A stretch of 14,122 nt of DNA from Methyloceanibacter sp. (GCA_022865725.1 JALHTP010000088.1:1-14122); one strand, 5' to 3'; counted from the stretch's first letter, positions 6,317 through 13,580 are shown. Translations and numbers: made by a program. The notes: generated by a model from the sequence alone, not told the origin.

Positions 6317-7790
6317 ATGGCCAAGGTTCAGTTGCTACAGCGATTGAGGCTGGTGTCGGGTCCGAGCCCGCATCCCGCCCCGGCTCCCCTCTTTAAACCG
6401 ATCGCCCCGGTGCAGGACGCTGATCAACGCAGTTTGAGCTTTCCCCGCGGGCCTGCGCCCGGCACGCGGCTTTCGCCGGACTTCGTGCGCGAGATCGGCC
6501 GCTTCGCCTATCTGTGGGCGTGGCCGCTGGTCGACATCTACAATCGCTACAATTCGTTCAAGCGGGTGCACCGTCCGCTTCTCATCGGCGGCATCGCGCC
6601 GGTCGCGCCCATCAATCACCTCGCCATGCTGCACGACTATATCGGCTGGAAGCAGCGCTACATCACCTCCCCCAGCCAGGATCTCGTCTATGGCTTCGGC
6701 ATTTTCGATCTTGGCCGCGAGCCGGTGGTCGTCCAGGTCCCCGACTTCGGCAAGCGCTACTGGGTCTATCAGGCGACCGATCTCAGGACCGACGGCTTTG
6801 CCGAGCTCGGCACCATGTACGGCACCAAGCCCGGTTTCTATCTGCTGGTCGGCCCCGACTGGAGCGGCCAGGCGCCCTCCGGCATCGCCGCGAGCTTCCG
6901 CGCCTCGACCAATATCGGCACCATCGTCCCGCGCGTGTTCCAGGCGGACGATCCGGCCGACAATGCAGCGCTCCAGCCGCTCATCCAACAGATCATGGCC
7001 TACCCGCTGTCGGAGTTCGACGGCACCGTCAAGACCAAGGACTGGTCCAAAATCCCGAGCCTCCCCTGGATCAAGCTCAGCGACGAGGAATGGAATTGGG
7101 TGGAGCCTTCGACTTTCTTCGACGTGCTTCCCGAGGTGCTCGGCGCCGCCCGCCCGCTGCCCGGCGAGGAGGCGCTCTACGCGCTGGTCCGTTCGGTCCT
7201 CGACGCGGCAGGCGCCGACCGCGCCTTGCGCAAGGCGCTGAAGGAGGCCGCGAGCGAGGCCGACGAGGCGCTGGTGAAGCCGCTGCTCGAGTTCCGTAAT
7301 TTCAACATCCCGCTCCCCGACAACTGGACCACGGTCGTCAACAGCGCGGAGTTCGGCACCGACTATTACACGCGCACCGCGGTGGCGAAGTCGAACATCC
7401 TCATCAACCGGCCACGCGAGACGCGCTATTTCTATCAGGACCTCGACCGCAGGGGCGCGCGCCTCACCGGCGCCGAGCGCTACACCGTGACCTTCAAGGA
7501 GACGCCCCCCGGTCGACGGCTTCTGGTCGATCACCCTTTACAACAAGCATCACTTCTTCGCGCCGAACGACCTCAACCGCTTCTCGCTCGGCACCACGAA
7601 CAAGGGGCTTCGCTACGAAGCCGACGGCTCGCTGGTCATTTATGTGCAGAACGAGCGGCCCGACGCGGACAAGGTGTCGAACTGGCTGCCTTCGCCCGCC
7701 GAGGAGTTCTCCCTGTTCATCCGCGCTTATTGGCCGCTTGCGCCAATTCAGGTGGGGCGCTGGACGCCCCCGCCCGTGGTCCCGGTTTAG
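6317..7790 (+). pseudogene. DUF1254/DUF1214 protein, frameshifted in a C6 run
   Basis: Members of this family are uncharacterised, often exported, proteins with no assigned reaction. The DUF1254 part spans about residues 55-190, with 'RYITSPSQDLVYGFG' at 114-128, 'VVVQVPDFGKRYW' at 137-149 and 'GFYLLVGPDWSG' at 173-184. The DUF1214 part begins near residue 340. After residue 396 the frame is broken: dropping one C from the six at 7505-7510 restores 'PPVDGFWSITLYNKHHFF', 'DGSLVIYVQNERPDADKV', 'NWLPSPAEEFSLFIRAYW' and 'GRWTPPPVVPV', ending at TAG 7788-7790 (490 residues). These are textbook DUF1214 motifs, so the gene was recently intact or the extra base is a sequencing error. As written, the frame runs on to 7936 through a repeat. 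No clear signal peptide; GGGAG (6306-6310) precedes the ATG. Confidence 0.88.
7505..7510 (+). other. C6 homopolymer with one extra base
   Basis: Six C where five would keep the DUF1254/DUF1214 frame. Upstream the frame encodes the family up to 'FKETPP'; downstream the family continues in the +1 frame for 93 codons to a proper stop. Confidence 0.85.
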
Positions 7791-7840
7791 TTTTCGTCGT
7801 CCTGCCTCTCCGCTGTTATGTCAGCAGCAAAGCAAGCTCC

Positions 7841-7920
7841 GTCATACCGGCGAACGCCGGTATCCAGAACCGCTTGCTCCGAGCCGCTCGCCACTGGATC
7901 CCGGCATTCGCCGGGATGAC
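7841..7920. repeat. Inverted pair of REP-like palindromes
   Basis: The 27-nt units 7841-7867 and 7894-7920 are inverted copies matching at 24 of 27 positions. Each is itself a hairpin: TACCGGCG/CGCCGGTA (7845-7862, AA loop) and ATCCCGGC/GCCGGGAT (7898-7917, ATTC loop). Their conceptual translation gives 'VIPANAGIQ' and 'WIPAFAGMT', a familiar signature of dispersed repeats in many proteobacteria. The 26-nt spacer is 7868-7893. It lies between the broken DUF1254 gene and the hydrolase pair. Confidence 0.85.
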
Positions 7921-7975
7921 GTGGCGACGGCGGTGAAACATTGACGCAAATGAAGAGACGCTGGGCGACGGACGC

Positions 7976-8010
7976 TTAAGCACCGCGGGTGAACGCGGCC
8001 CGATGCTTAA
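7976..8010 (+). promoter_or_regulatory. Hairpin in the leader of the Ntn hydrolase operon
   Basis: TTAAGCA (7976-7982) pairs with TGCTTAA (8004-8010), and CCGCG (7983-7987) pairs with CGCGG (7994-7998), giving 12 bp with a 6-nt loop and a 5-nt bulge (7999-8003). It ends 57 nt before the start codon. No T-run follows, so it is not a plain terminator; an operator or leader RNA structure is possible. Confidence 0.4.
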
Positions 8011-8067
8011 TGCGACCTTCAGGGTTTCCCGCGAAACTCCGGCCAACATCCCGGAGGAAACCACCCC

Positions 8068-9192
8068 ATGATCCGCAAGGTTTCGGTCGCCGCGCTCATT
8101 GCCGCCTTCACTCTTGCCACCACGCCGAGCTTCGCCTGCACCGGCATCAGCCTCAAAGCGGGCGACGGCGCCGCCATCCGCGGCCGCACGCTGGAATTCG
8201 GCTTTCCCATGCAGTCCAAGGTGATCGTCGTCGCCGCCGGCAAGGAGCTGAGCGGGACGCTGCCCGATGGCAGCAAGGGGCTCATCTATACGAGCCGCTA
8301 CGGTTTTGTCGGCGCCAATGCGCTCGGCCTTCCCGTCATCCTCGATGGCATCAACGATCAGGGCCTCTCCGTCGGCCTGTTCTATTTCCCGGGCTACGCC
8401 AAATATGCCGACGTGACCAAGGAGAACGCGAGCCACGCGCTGGCGCCGCAGGAGTTTGGCGTCTGGGCGCTCGCCAATTTCGCCACCGTCGATGAGGTGA
8501 GAGAGGCGGTGAAGACTATCGTGCTCGTGCCGACGCCGGCTCCCGGCCTCGGCAGCCCGCAAGGCGCGGTCGCCGGCGCGCATTTCTTCCTACAGGACAA
8601 GACCGGCAAGTCGATCGTGGTCGAGCCCATCGACGGTACGCTCAAGGTGCATGACGCGCCGCTCGGCGTGATGACCAACGCGCCGACCTACGATTGGCAC
8701 ATGACCAACCTCGCCAACTACATCAACCTCTCGGTGAAGGACGTGACTTCCGCCAAGGTCGGCCCGCTCACCATCCAGGCCTTCGGCTCCGGCTCCGGCC
8801 TGCTCGGTCTTCCCGGCGACTTCACCCCGCCCTCGCGTTTCGTCCGCGCCGTCGCCTACAGCCAGTCCGCCGCCCCGAACAAGACGGCCGACGACGCGGT
8901 GCTCGCCGCCTTCCATATCCTCAACCAGTTCGACATTCCCGAGGGCTCGGTGGTGAACGCCGCGATCGGCGAGCCCGCCGACGAGATCACCGAATGGACG
9001 AGCGTCGCCGACTTGCAAAATCTCCGCTGGTATTTCCGCACCCATACCGACCAATCGATCCGCGTGGTCGATCTCAAACAGGCGCTCGCCGCCGCCAAGG
9101 GCCAGATCTCGACCATCGAGATGGAGGGCACGACGGAGACGATCGGCAATGTGTCGGCGGGCGTGACCAGCGTAAAGCCGGCGTCGAAATAG
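8068..9192 (+). CDS. Exported Ntn hydrolase, choloylglycine hydrolase/penicillin acylase family (copy 1)
   Basis: 374 residues. The family cleaves linear amide bonds (conjugated bile salts, penicillin V, in some Gram-negative enzymes acyl-homoserine lactones) using an N-terminal Cys. Residues 1-23 are a signal peptide ending TPSFA; cleavage would expose C24 as residue 1 of the mature chain, the required nucleophile. Other catalytic positions fit: R40 and E43 in 'RGRTLEF' (Glu where bile salt hydrolases have Asp), N96 in 'GINDQGL', N204 in 'MTNAPTYDWH' and R257 in 'PPSRFVRA'. The ATG at 8068 has GGAGGAAA 7 nt upstream. It is followed 11 bp later by a close paralogue, probably as one transcript. 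Substrate cannot be predicted; location is periplasmic. Confidence 0.93.
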   Translation: MIRKVSVAALIAAFTLATTPSFACTGISLKAGDGAAIRGRTLEFGFPMQSKVIVVAAGKELSGTLPDGSKGLIYTSRYGFVGANALGLPVILDGINDQGLSVGLFYFPGYAKYADVTKENASHALAPQEFGVWALANFATVDEVREAVKTIVLVPTPAPGLGSPQGAVAGAHFFLQDKTGKSIVVEPIDGTLKVHDAPLGVMTNAPTYDWHMTNLANYINLSVKDVTSAKVGPLTIQAFGSGSGLLGLPGDFTPPSRFVRAVAYSQSAAPNKTADDAVLAAFHILNQFDIPEGSVVNAAIGEPADEITEWTSVADLQNLRWYFRTHTDQSIRVVDLKQALAAAKGQISTIEMEGTTETIGNVSAGVTSVKPASK

Positions 9193-9197
9193 GAGGC
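9190..9197 (+). promoter_or_regulatory. Ribosome-binding site overlapping the stop codon of copy 1
   Basis: TAGGAGGC: the TAG stop of the first hydrolase merges with the AGGAGG of the second, 7 nt before its ATG at 9204. This arrangement suggests translational coupling. Confidence 0.8.
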
Positions 9198-9203
9198 AGT
9201 CGC

Positions 9204-10319
9204 ATGATCCGCAAAGTCGCAACCGCGGCGTTGATCGCCGCTTTCACCTTCGCCACCACGCCCAGCTTCGCCTGCACCGGCATCAGCCTGAACGCCACGG
9301 ACGGGACGATAGTGCGCGGCCGCACCATGGAGTTCGGCTTCCCGCTCTCCTCCAACGTCATCGTCATCCCGGCAGGCACCGCGCTCACCGGCACGCTGCC
9401 TGACGGCAAGCCGGGCCTCGGCTTCACCACGAAATATTCCATGGTCGGCGCCAACGCCGTCGGCCAGACCGTGGTCCTCGACGGCCTCAACGACCAGGGC
9501 CTGAGCTTCGGCCTGTTCTATTTCCCGGGCTTTGCCGAATATCCGCCCGTCACGCCGGAGAATTGCGGCAAGGCGCTGGCGCCGTTCGAGTTCGGCGCCT
9601 GGGTGCTCGGCAGTTTTGCCTCCGTCGATGAGCTGAAAACGGCGCTTGCGCAGAGCGGGGCCGTTGTGGTCGACACGCCGGCCCCCGGCTTCGGCTCGAG
9701 CCCGTCGCATTATTTTGTGCGCGACAAAGGCGGCAAGTCGATCGTCATCGAGCCGCTCGGTGGCAGCTTGAAAGTATTCGACGCGCCGCTCGGCGTGGTC
9801 ACCAACGCGCCGGCCTATGACTGGCACACCACGAACCTGCGCAACTATCTCAATCTCAGCGTGACGAATGTGCCGCCGCTCGACCTCGGCGGCCTCAAGC
9901 TCAGCCAGCTCGGCGAGGGCGCCGGCATGCACGGGCTGCCGGGCGACTTCACCCCGCCGTCGCGCTTCATCCGCGCCGTGGCCTTCACGCAGTCTGAGGT
10001 TCCCTCGGCGACGGGCGACGAGGCGGTGCTCAGCGCCTTTCATATCCTGAACCAGTTCGACATTCCGCGCGGCAGCGTGCGCGACAAGACCAACGGCGAT
10101 CTCGAGCTGACCCAGTGGACCGCGGTGTCCGACACGAAGGCGCTCCGCTGGTACTTCAAGACCTATGACGACCAGACCATCCGCGTGGTCGACGTGCAGA
10201 AGGCCGTCGAGGCGGCCAAGGGTCAGATTCGCACCATCAAGATGGAGTCGGAGCAGCCCATCGTCGACACTTCGGCGGAGTTCATGAGCGGAAAGCAGGC
10301 CGCGGGCACCGGGCAGTAG
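9204..10319 (+). CDS. Exported Ntn hydrolase, choloylglycine hydrolase/penicillin acylase family (copy 2)
   Basis: 371 residues, a tandem paralogue of the preceding gene: about 84 of the first 120 residues are identical by hand count, including nearly the whole signal peptide. Cleavage after TPSFA exposes nucleophile C24. R40 and E43 ('RGRTMEF'), N96 ('GLNDQGL'), N201 ('VTNAPAYDWH') and R254 ('PPSRFIRA') are all kept, so both copies look active. Differences cluster in loops likely to shape the substrate pocket (residues 48-80, 86-91, 112-118, 148-170) and in the C-terminal tail. One extra Cys (C121) is absent from copy 1. Both copies probably work in the periplasm on related but different amides. 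A strong terminator follows the stop. Confidence 0.93.
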   Translation: MIRKVATAALIAAFTFATTPSFACTGISLNATDGTIVRGRTMEFGFPLSSNVIVIPAGTALTGTLPDGKPGLGFTTKYSMVGANAVGQTVVLDGLNDQGLSFGLFYFPGFAEYPPVTPENCGKALAPFEFGAWVLGSFASVDELKTALAQSGAVVVDTPAPGFGSSPSHYFVRDKGGKSIVIEPLGGSLKVFDAPLGVVTNAPAYDWHTTNLRNYLNLSVTNVPPLDLGGLKLSQLGEGAGMHGLPGDFTPPSRFIRAVAFTQSEVPSATGDEAVLSAFHILNQFDIPRGSVRDKTNGDLELTQWTAVSDTKALRWYFKTYDDQTIRVVDVQKAVEAAKGQIRTIKMESEQPIVDTSAEFMSGKQAAGTGQ

Positions 10320-10352
10320 CCAACGGTTCGGTACTCTCCAAGCCTGAACTGG

Positions 10353-10389
10353 GGGCCTCGGGGGAAAACCCCCGGGGCCCTTCTCTTTT
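10353..10389 (+). terminator. Intrinsic terminator of the hydrolase pair
   Basis: A 12-bp GC-rich stem (left arm 10353-10364, right arm 10369-10380, one G-U pair) with an AAAA loop, followed by TTCTCTTTT (10381-10389). It starts 34 nt after the stop of copy 2. This is a textbook rho-independent terminator. Confidence 0.92.
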
Positions 10390-10406
10390 GCGCGCCGCTC
10401 GCGCCC

Positions 10407-10432
10407 GGAACCTTACCTCTTGGAAACTTGTT
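10407..10432 (+). promoter_or_regulatory. Candidate EcfG-type general-stress promoter
   Basis: GGAAC (10407-10411), 18 nt, GTT (10430-10432). Alphaproteobacterial EcfG/RpoE2 sigma factors recognise a GGAAC -35 and a (c)GTT -10 at this spacing. Transcription would start near 10440, about 107 nt before the transporter start, in the gap after the terminator. No other intergenic GGAAC in the window has a correctly spaced GTT. Confidence 0.5.
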
Positions 10433-10534
10433 ATCGGCTCGCTTAAGCCCCAGACTGGCTAAGTGGCAGGGCCGAGCAGCCGAGCCCTCTATCGGCGAAT
10501 CGAGCGTCTTGCTATGCCCGGGAAACGCCTGTCC

Positions 10535-10540
10535 GGAGGA
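10535..10540 (+). promoter_or_regulatory. Ribosome-binding site deciding the transporter start
   Basis: GGAGGA, 6 nt before the ATG at 10547. The frame is open to a GTG at 10463 and includes an ATG at 10514, but neither has a comparable Shine-Dalgarno sequence. Confidence 0.75.
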
Positions 10541-10546
10541 TTTGTG

Positions 10547-12658
10547 ATGCCGCCTCGCTCGCCTTTCCCCCTGCTCACCACGCCGTCAGAGTCCCGCACC
10601 GCCACGCTGCAAGGACTGCTGATCGGCGCCATCGTCATCGCCGGGCTCTATGTGGCGCGCGAAGTGCTGCTGCCGCTCGCCCTCGCCGTCCTGTTGAGCT
10701 TCGTGCTCACCCCGCCGCTCCTGCAGCTTCGCAGCATCAAGGTGCCGCGCGTGCTCGCGGTCGGCATCGTCGTGGCGATCGCTTTCGGCTTCATCTTCGC
10801 GCTCGGCTGGCTGATGTCGCGCGAAGCGGCCAAGCTAGCTGCCGACCTGCCGAAATATAGCGCCACGCTCTCGGAGAAGATTCAGTCGCTGCGCGACAGC
10901 ACCAAGGAATCGCAGGTGCTGAAGAAAGCGGGCGACGTGCTCACCGACCTGCAGCAACAGCTCAACCAGCCCTCCGCCGGGGCGCCTCCCGCGCCGGGTG
11001 TCGGGACCCCGGCGTTGCGGCCAAGCGACAAGCCTATCCCGGTGGAGATCCAGGAGCCGGAACCGTCGGGCTGGGGCCTCTATCAGACCATCGTCGGCAC
11101 GCTGCTGCCGCCGCTCGCCACGGCCGGCATCGTGCTGCTGTTCGTCATCTTCATTTTGCTCCAGCGCGAAGATCTACGCGACCGGCTGATCAGGCTATTC
11201 GGCGGCGCCAACCTCCAGCGAGCTACCTCGACCATGAGCGACGCGGCGACCAGGCTCAGCCGCTATTTCCTGAGCCAGGTGCTGATCAACGTCGCCTATG
11301 GCACGCTGATCACCCTGGCGCTTTGGGCGATCGGCCTGCCGAGCCCCATCGCCTGGGGCATCCTCGCCGGGCTGATGCGCTTCGTCCCCTATGTCGGCGT
11401 CTTTATCGCTGTCAGCGTGCCCTTGCTCATCGCCGCCGCCATCGATCCCGGCTGGGCCACTTTCATCGAGGTGCTGGTGCTGTTCGTGGTCGGCGAAATG
11501 GCCATGGGCCAGGCGGTCGAGCCAATGGTGTTCGGGCGCGGTACCGGCGTGACGCCGATCGCGGTCATCGCCTCGACCGTATTCTGGACCTGGCTATGGG
11601 GCCCGCTCGGCCTGCTGCTCGCCATGCCCATGACGGTCTGCCTCGCCGTGCTCGGCCGCCATGTCGAAGGATTGGAGTTTCTCGACGTGCTGCTGGGCGA
11701 TGAGCCCGCTCTGACTCAGCCGCAGAGCTTCTACCAGCGCGCGCTCACGGGCGACGCGGCCGAGGCCACCTACCAGGCGGAGCTTGCCCTCAAGGACCAG
11801 AGTCTGGAGACCTATCTCGACAAGGTCGCGCTCACCGGCCTCAAGCTCGCCGAGCGCGATTACGAGCGCGGCGTGATCGACGTCGAGCAGGAGGTGAAGA
11901 TCTCCAACACGGTCAAGGAGATGATGGACAACCTCGCCGATTTCGAGCCGCGCCGCTGGTTCGCCAAGCTTCGCCCGGCGCCCGAGAAAAACGGCAAGGA
12001 CAAGGAGGAAGCGAGCGGCCTTGCGACACTCGCCGCCGCCGAGAGCGGCGAAGGCGAGCACGGCAAATTGCCCGTGGTCGAGCGCGACCAGCTTGCTCCG
12101 GGCTGGGTGGTCGACGAGCCGATCCTGTCGATCGGCGGGCGCAATGCGCTGGATGCCGCCGCCGCCGACATGCTGGCCGGCGTGTTGCGGAAGCGGGGAC
12201 TCGGCGTCAAGGAATATGGACCGGAGGTCGTCTCGGCGGCGCATATCACCACGCTGGCCGGGACCGAAGCCAAGCTCGTCTGCCTGTCTTATCTCGGTAT
12301 CGGCAACGGTCCCGCGCAGATCCGCTATCTGGTGCGGCGCTTGCGGCGCATCCTCCCCGAGGGCACGATTATCATGGTCTGCTTCTGGGCCGAGGAAGGC
12401 GACACGCTCTCCGTCAAATCCGTGCGGGAGAACAGCGAGGCCGACGCCTACGCCACGTCACTTCACGAGGCCATGGAGCTTTGCGTGAAGGCCGCCAAAG
12501 GCGAGCTGAAGAGCAAGCTTGCGGAGGCGTCAGAGCCCGCCGCCGAGGCCGGAGGGACTTCGCCCGCGCCTGCATCCGCGCCGGCGCCGCAGTCAGGCTC
12601 TGCTCCCGACAAGCCCAAGCGCGAGCCTAGACGTAAATCACAGAGCGCCGTTGCTTGA
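10547..12658 (+). CDS. AI-2E/PerM-family membrane protein with C-terminal sensor-like domain
   Basis: 703 residues. Residues 18-375 are the AI-2E exporter/PerM domain: TM pairs near 20-55 and 68-90, a variable extramembrane loop about 93-178 (Pro-rich 142-175), then TM segments near 183-206, 243-263, 267-298, 303-322 and 335-370, with family motifs 'FVPYVG' (279-284) and 'VEPMVFGR' (324-331). The family is linked to export of autoinducer-2 and other small molecules or ions; the substrate here is unknown. Residues 394-465 look like a helical bundle and 511-650 an alpha/beta Rossmann-like fold, together resembling a cap plus cobalamin-binding domain as in CarH. 'Y439-x9-E449-V450' stands where W-x9-E-H would be, and no DxHxxG is seen, so cobalamin binding is unlikely. 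A Pro/Ala/Lys-rich tail (660-703) ends the protein. Its last 32 bp overlap the convergent SGNH gene. Confidence 0.85.
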   Translation: MPPRSPFPLLTTPSESRTATLQGLLIGAIVIAGLYVAREVLLPLALAVLLSFVLTPPLLQLRSIKVPRVLAVGIVVAIAFGFIFALGWLMSREAAKLAADLPKYSATLSEKIQSLRDSTKESQVLKKAGDVLTDLQQQLNQPSAGAPPAPGVGTPALRPSDKPIPVEIQEPEPSGWGLYQTIVGTLLPPLATAGIVLLFVIFILLQREDLRDRLIRLFGGANLQRATSTMSDAATRLSRYFLSQVLINVAYGTLITLALWAIGLPSPIAWGILAGLMRFVPYVGVFIAVSVPLLIAAAIDPGWATFIEVLVLFVVGEMAMGQAVEPMVFGRGTGVTPIAVIASTVFWTWLWGPLGLLLAMPMTVCLAVLGRHVEGLEFLDVLLGDEPALTQPQSFYQRALTGDAAEATYQAELALKDQSLETYLDKVALTGLKLAERDYERGVIDVEQEVKISNTVKEMMDNLADFEPRRWFAKLRPAPEKNGKDKEEASGLATLAAAESGEGEHGKLPVVERDQLAPGWVVDEPILSIGGRNALDAAAADMLAGVLRKRGLGVKEYGPEVVSAAHITTLAGTEAKLVCLSYLGIGNGPAQIRYLVRRLRRILPEGTIIMVCFWAEEGDTLSVKSVRENSEADAYATSLHEAMELCVKAAKGELKSKLAEASEPAAEAGGTSPAPASAPAPQSGSAPDKPKREPRRKSQSAVA

Positions 12659-13361
12659 AGTCGTGCATGGTGACGACGGTCGCGATCGCCTTGGCGATCT
12701 TGGCGCCGCCTTGCACCGAAGGCTCGATGTCGTTGGCGTAGTCGGCGTCGTCGACGAAGACGAGTCTAAGGTCGATGACGGGCAGCCCGCGGGAAAACGC
12801 CTCGCGCAGGATGACATCGTTGAACACGCTCAAGCCCGTCGCCGCGATCGCCCGCGTCGTGGGATCCTGATAGCGCGCCTCGTAGATGGTGCAGATTGCG
12901 GTGGGCAGCTTCCGCGCCAGCACGCCTTCGAGCATCGCGGCGTAGTCCTTCTTGAACGCGGCCTTGATCTTGGCGAGCTTGTCGAGCACCTCGGCCACCG
13001 AATGCGCCTTCTCCTCGATCAGTCCCTTCTCTTCCAGCGCGTTGTTGCCGCCGACCGACACCACGAGATGCGTCGCATCCGAGGGCATGGCAGCGAGCTG
13101 GGTCTCGATGTCCGCCGTGGTCGAGCCGTCGCGCGCGGCGAGCGTCGCGGTCGAGCCCGCCGGCAGCAGAGCGCCAAGCTGCTTGATCACGTCCGGCCCG
13201 TCGCCGACATAGGCCTTGTTGTCGAAGATCGAATCGCCGAGCAGCACGACATTCATGGGAGCGCCCTTTTCCGCGCGGGCCGGTAACGCGCTTGCGCCCG
13301 CCAGGAGCGCCATGCAGGCCAAGAGGGTACGGCGGTTAGGCGCCGGCGTCGCATCCTTCAT
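12627..13361 (-). CDS. Exported SGNH/GDSL hydrolase with Glu for the catalytic His
   Basis: 244 residues from the ATG at 13361, preferred over the ATG at 13376 because GGAAGGA precedes it at the right distance. SGNH hydrolases cleave esters of lipids or acetylated sugars. Residues 1-30 are a signal peptide ending ALPARA-E, with 'NRRTLL' at 9-14 that could be read as a weak Tat motif. Block I is 'LLGDSIFDN' at 40-48 (nucleophile S44), block II likely G79, and block III 'VGGNNAL' at 103-109 (N106). The block V region reads 'NDIEPSVQGG' at 210-219, with E213 where His is normally found. Catalysis may differ, or another residue may act as base. Its 3' end overlaps the transporter gene tail to tail by 32 bp. 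Possible substrates (wall, polysaccharide or lipid esters) cannot be separated. Confidence 0.85.
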   Translation of the reverse strand: MKDATPAPNRRTLLACMALLAGASALPARAEKGAPMNVVLLGDSIFDNKAYVGDGPDVIKQLGALLPAGSTATLAARDGSTTADIETQLAAMPSDATHLVVSVGGNNALEEKGLIEEKAHSVAEVLDKLAKIKAAFKKDYAAMLEGVLARKLPTAICTIYEARYQDPTTRAIAATGLSVFNDVILREAFSRGLPVIDLRLVFVDDADYANDIEPSVQGGAKIAKAIATVVTMHDFKQRRSVIYV

Positions 13362-13396
13362 CTCTGTCCTTCCCATACAAGCGAGGCTTCTTCCCC

Positions 13397-13580
13397 CCCC
13401 TCACCTGCGGGGAGAGGGTCCGGGTGAGGGGTTTTAAGGGCTGGATTGGGCTCGCGCCAAGCCCCCCTCACCCTTTCCGCCATGCGACTTGCGCGCCTAG
13501 CGATGCGCTACCGCTTCCGCTACTTTGAGCGCCGCGCGCGCAAGTTCGCGGCAGAAAGCCCTCTCCCCCAAGGGGAGAGG
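13397..13580. repeat. Mosaic of nested inverted repeats
   Basis: Several arms pair: CCCCTCACC (13397-13405) with GGTGAGGGG (13423-13431); GGGTGAGGGG (13422-13431) also with CCCCTCACCC (13464-13473); GGGGAGAGGG (13409-13418) with CCCTCTCCCC (13559-13568); ACTTGCGCGC (13487-13496) with GCGCGCAAGT (13536-13545). Alternative folds share arms. The CCCCTCACC and CTCTCCCC motifs are typical of dispersed intergenic repeats in alphaproteobacteria. It fills most of the 231 bp between the SGNH and MFS genes. Confidence 0.75.
13560..13580 (-). terminator. Hairpin 12 nt downstream of the MFS stop
   Basis: CCTCTCCCC (13560-13568) and GGGGAGAGG (13572-13580) form a 9-bp stem with a CAA loop. On the minus strand it follows the MFS stop and is followed by GCTTTCT, a weak T-tract. 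It may end MFS transcription, though the sequence is also part of the repeat mosaic. Confidence 0.45.

Noticed and set aside
7841..7920. Possible CRISPR-like repeat-spacer unit
   Set aside because: Only two units, in inverted orientation, each a self-complementary hairpin; no array or cas gene.
7791..7936. C-terminus of the uncorrected DUF1254 frame
   Set aside because: It is out of frame after the C6 run and reads through a REP-like repeat (VIPANAGIQ/WIPAFAGMT), a well-known false protein tail.
10440..10448. CGCTTAAGC shared with the hydrolase leader (7973-7981)
   Set aside because: A single shared 9-mer noticed after the fact, with different surroundings; not enough to call an operator.
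10463..10546. GTG-initiated N-terminal extension of the AI-2E protein (28 codons)
   Set aside because: No Shine-Dalgarno sequence at 10463, whereas GGAGGA is well placed before the ATG at 10547.
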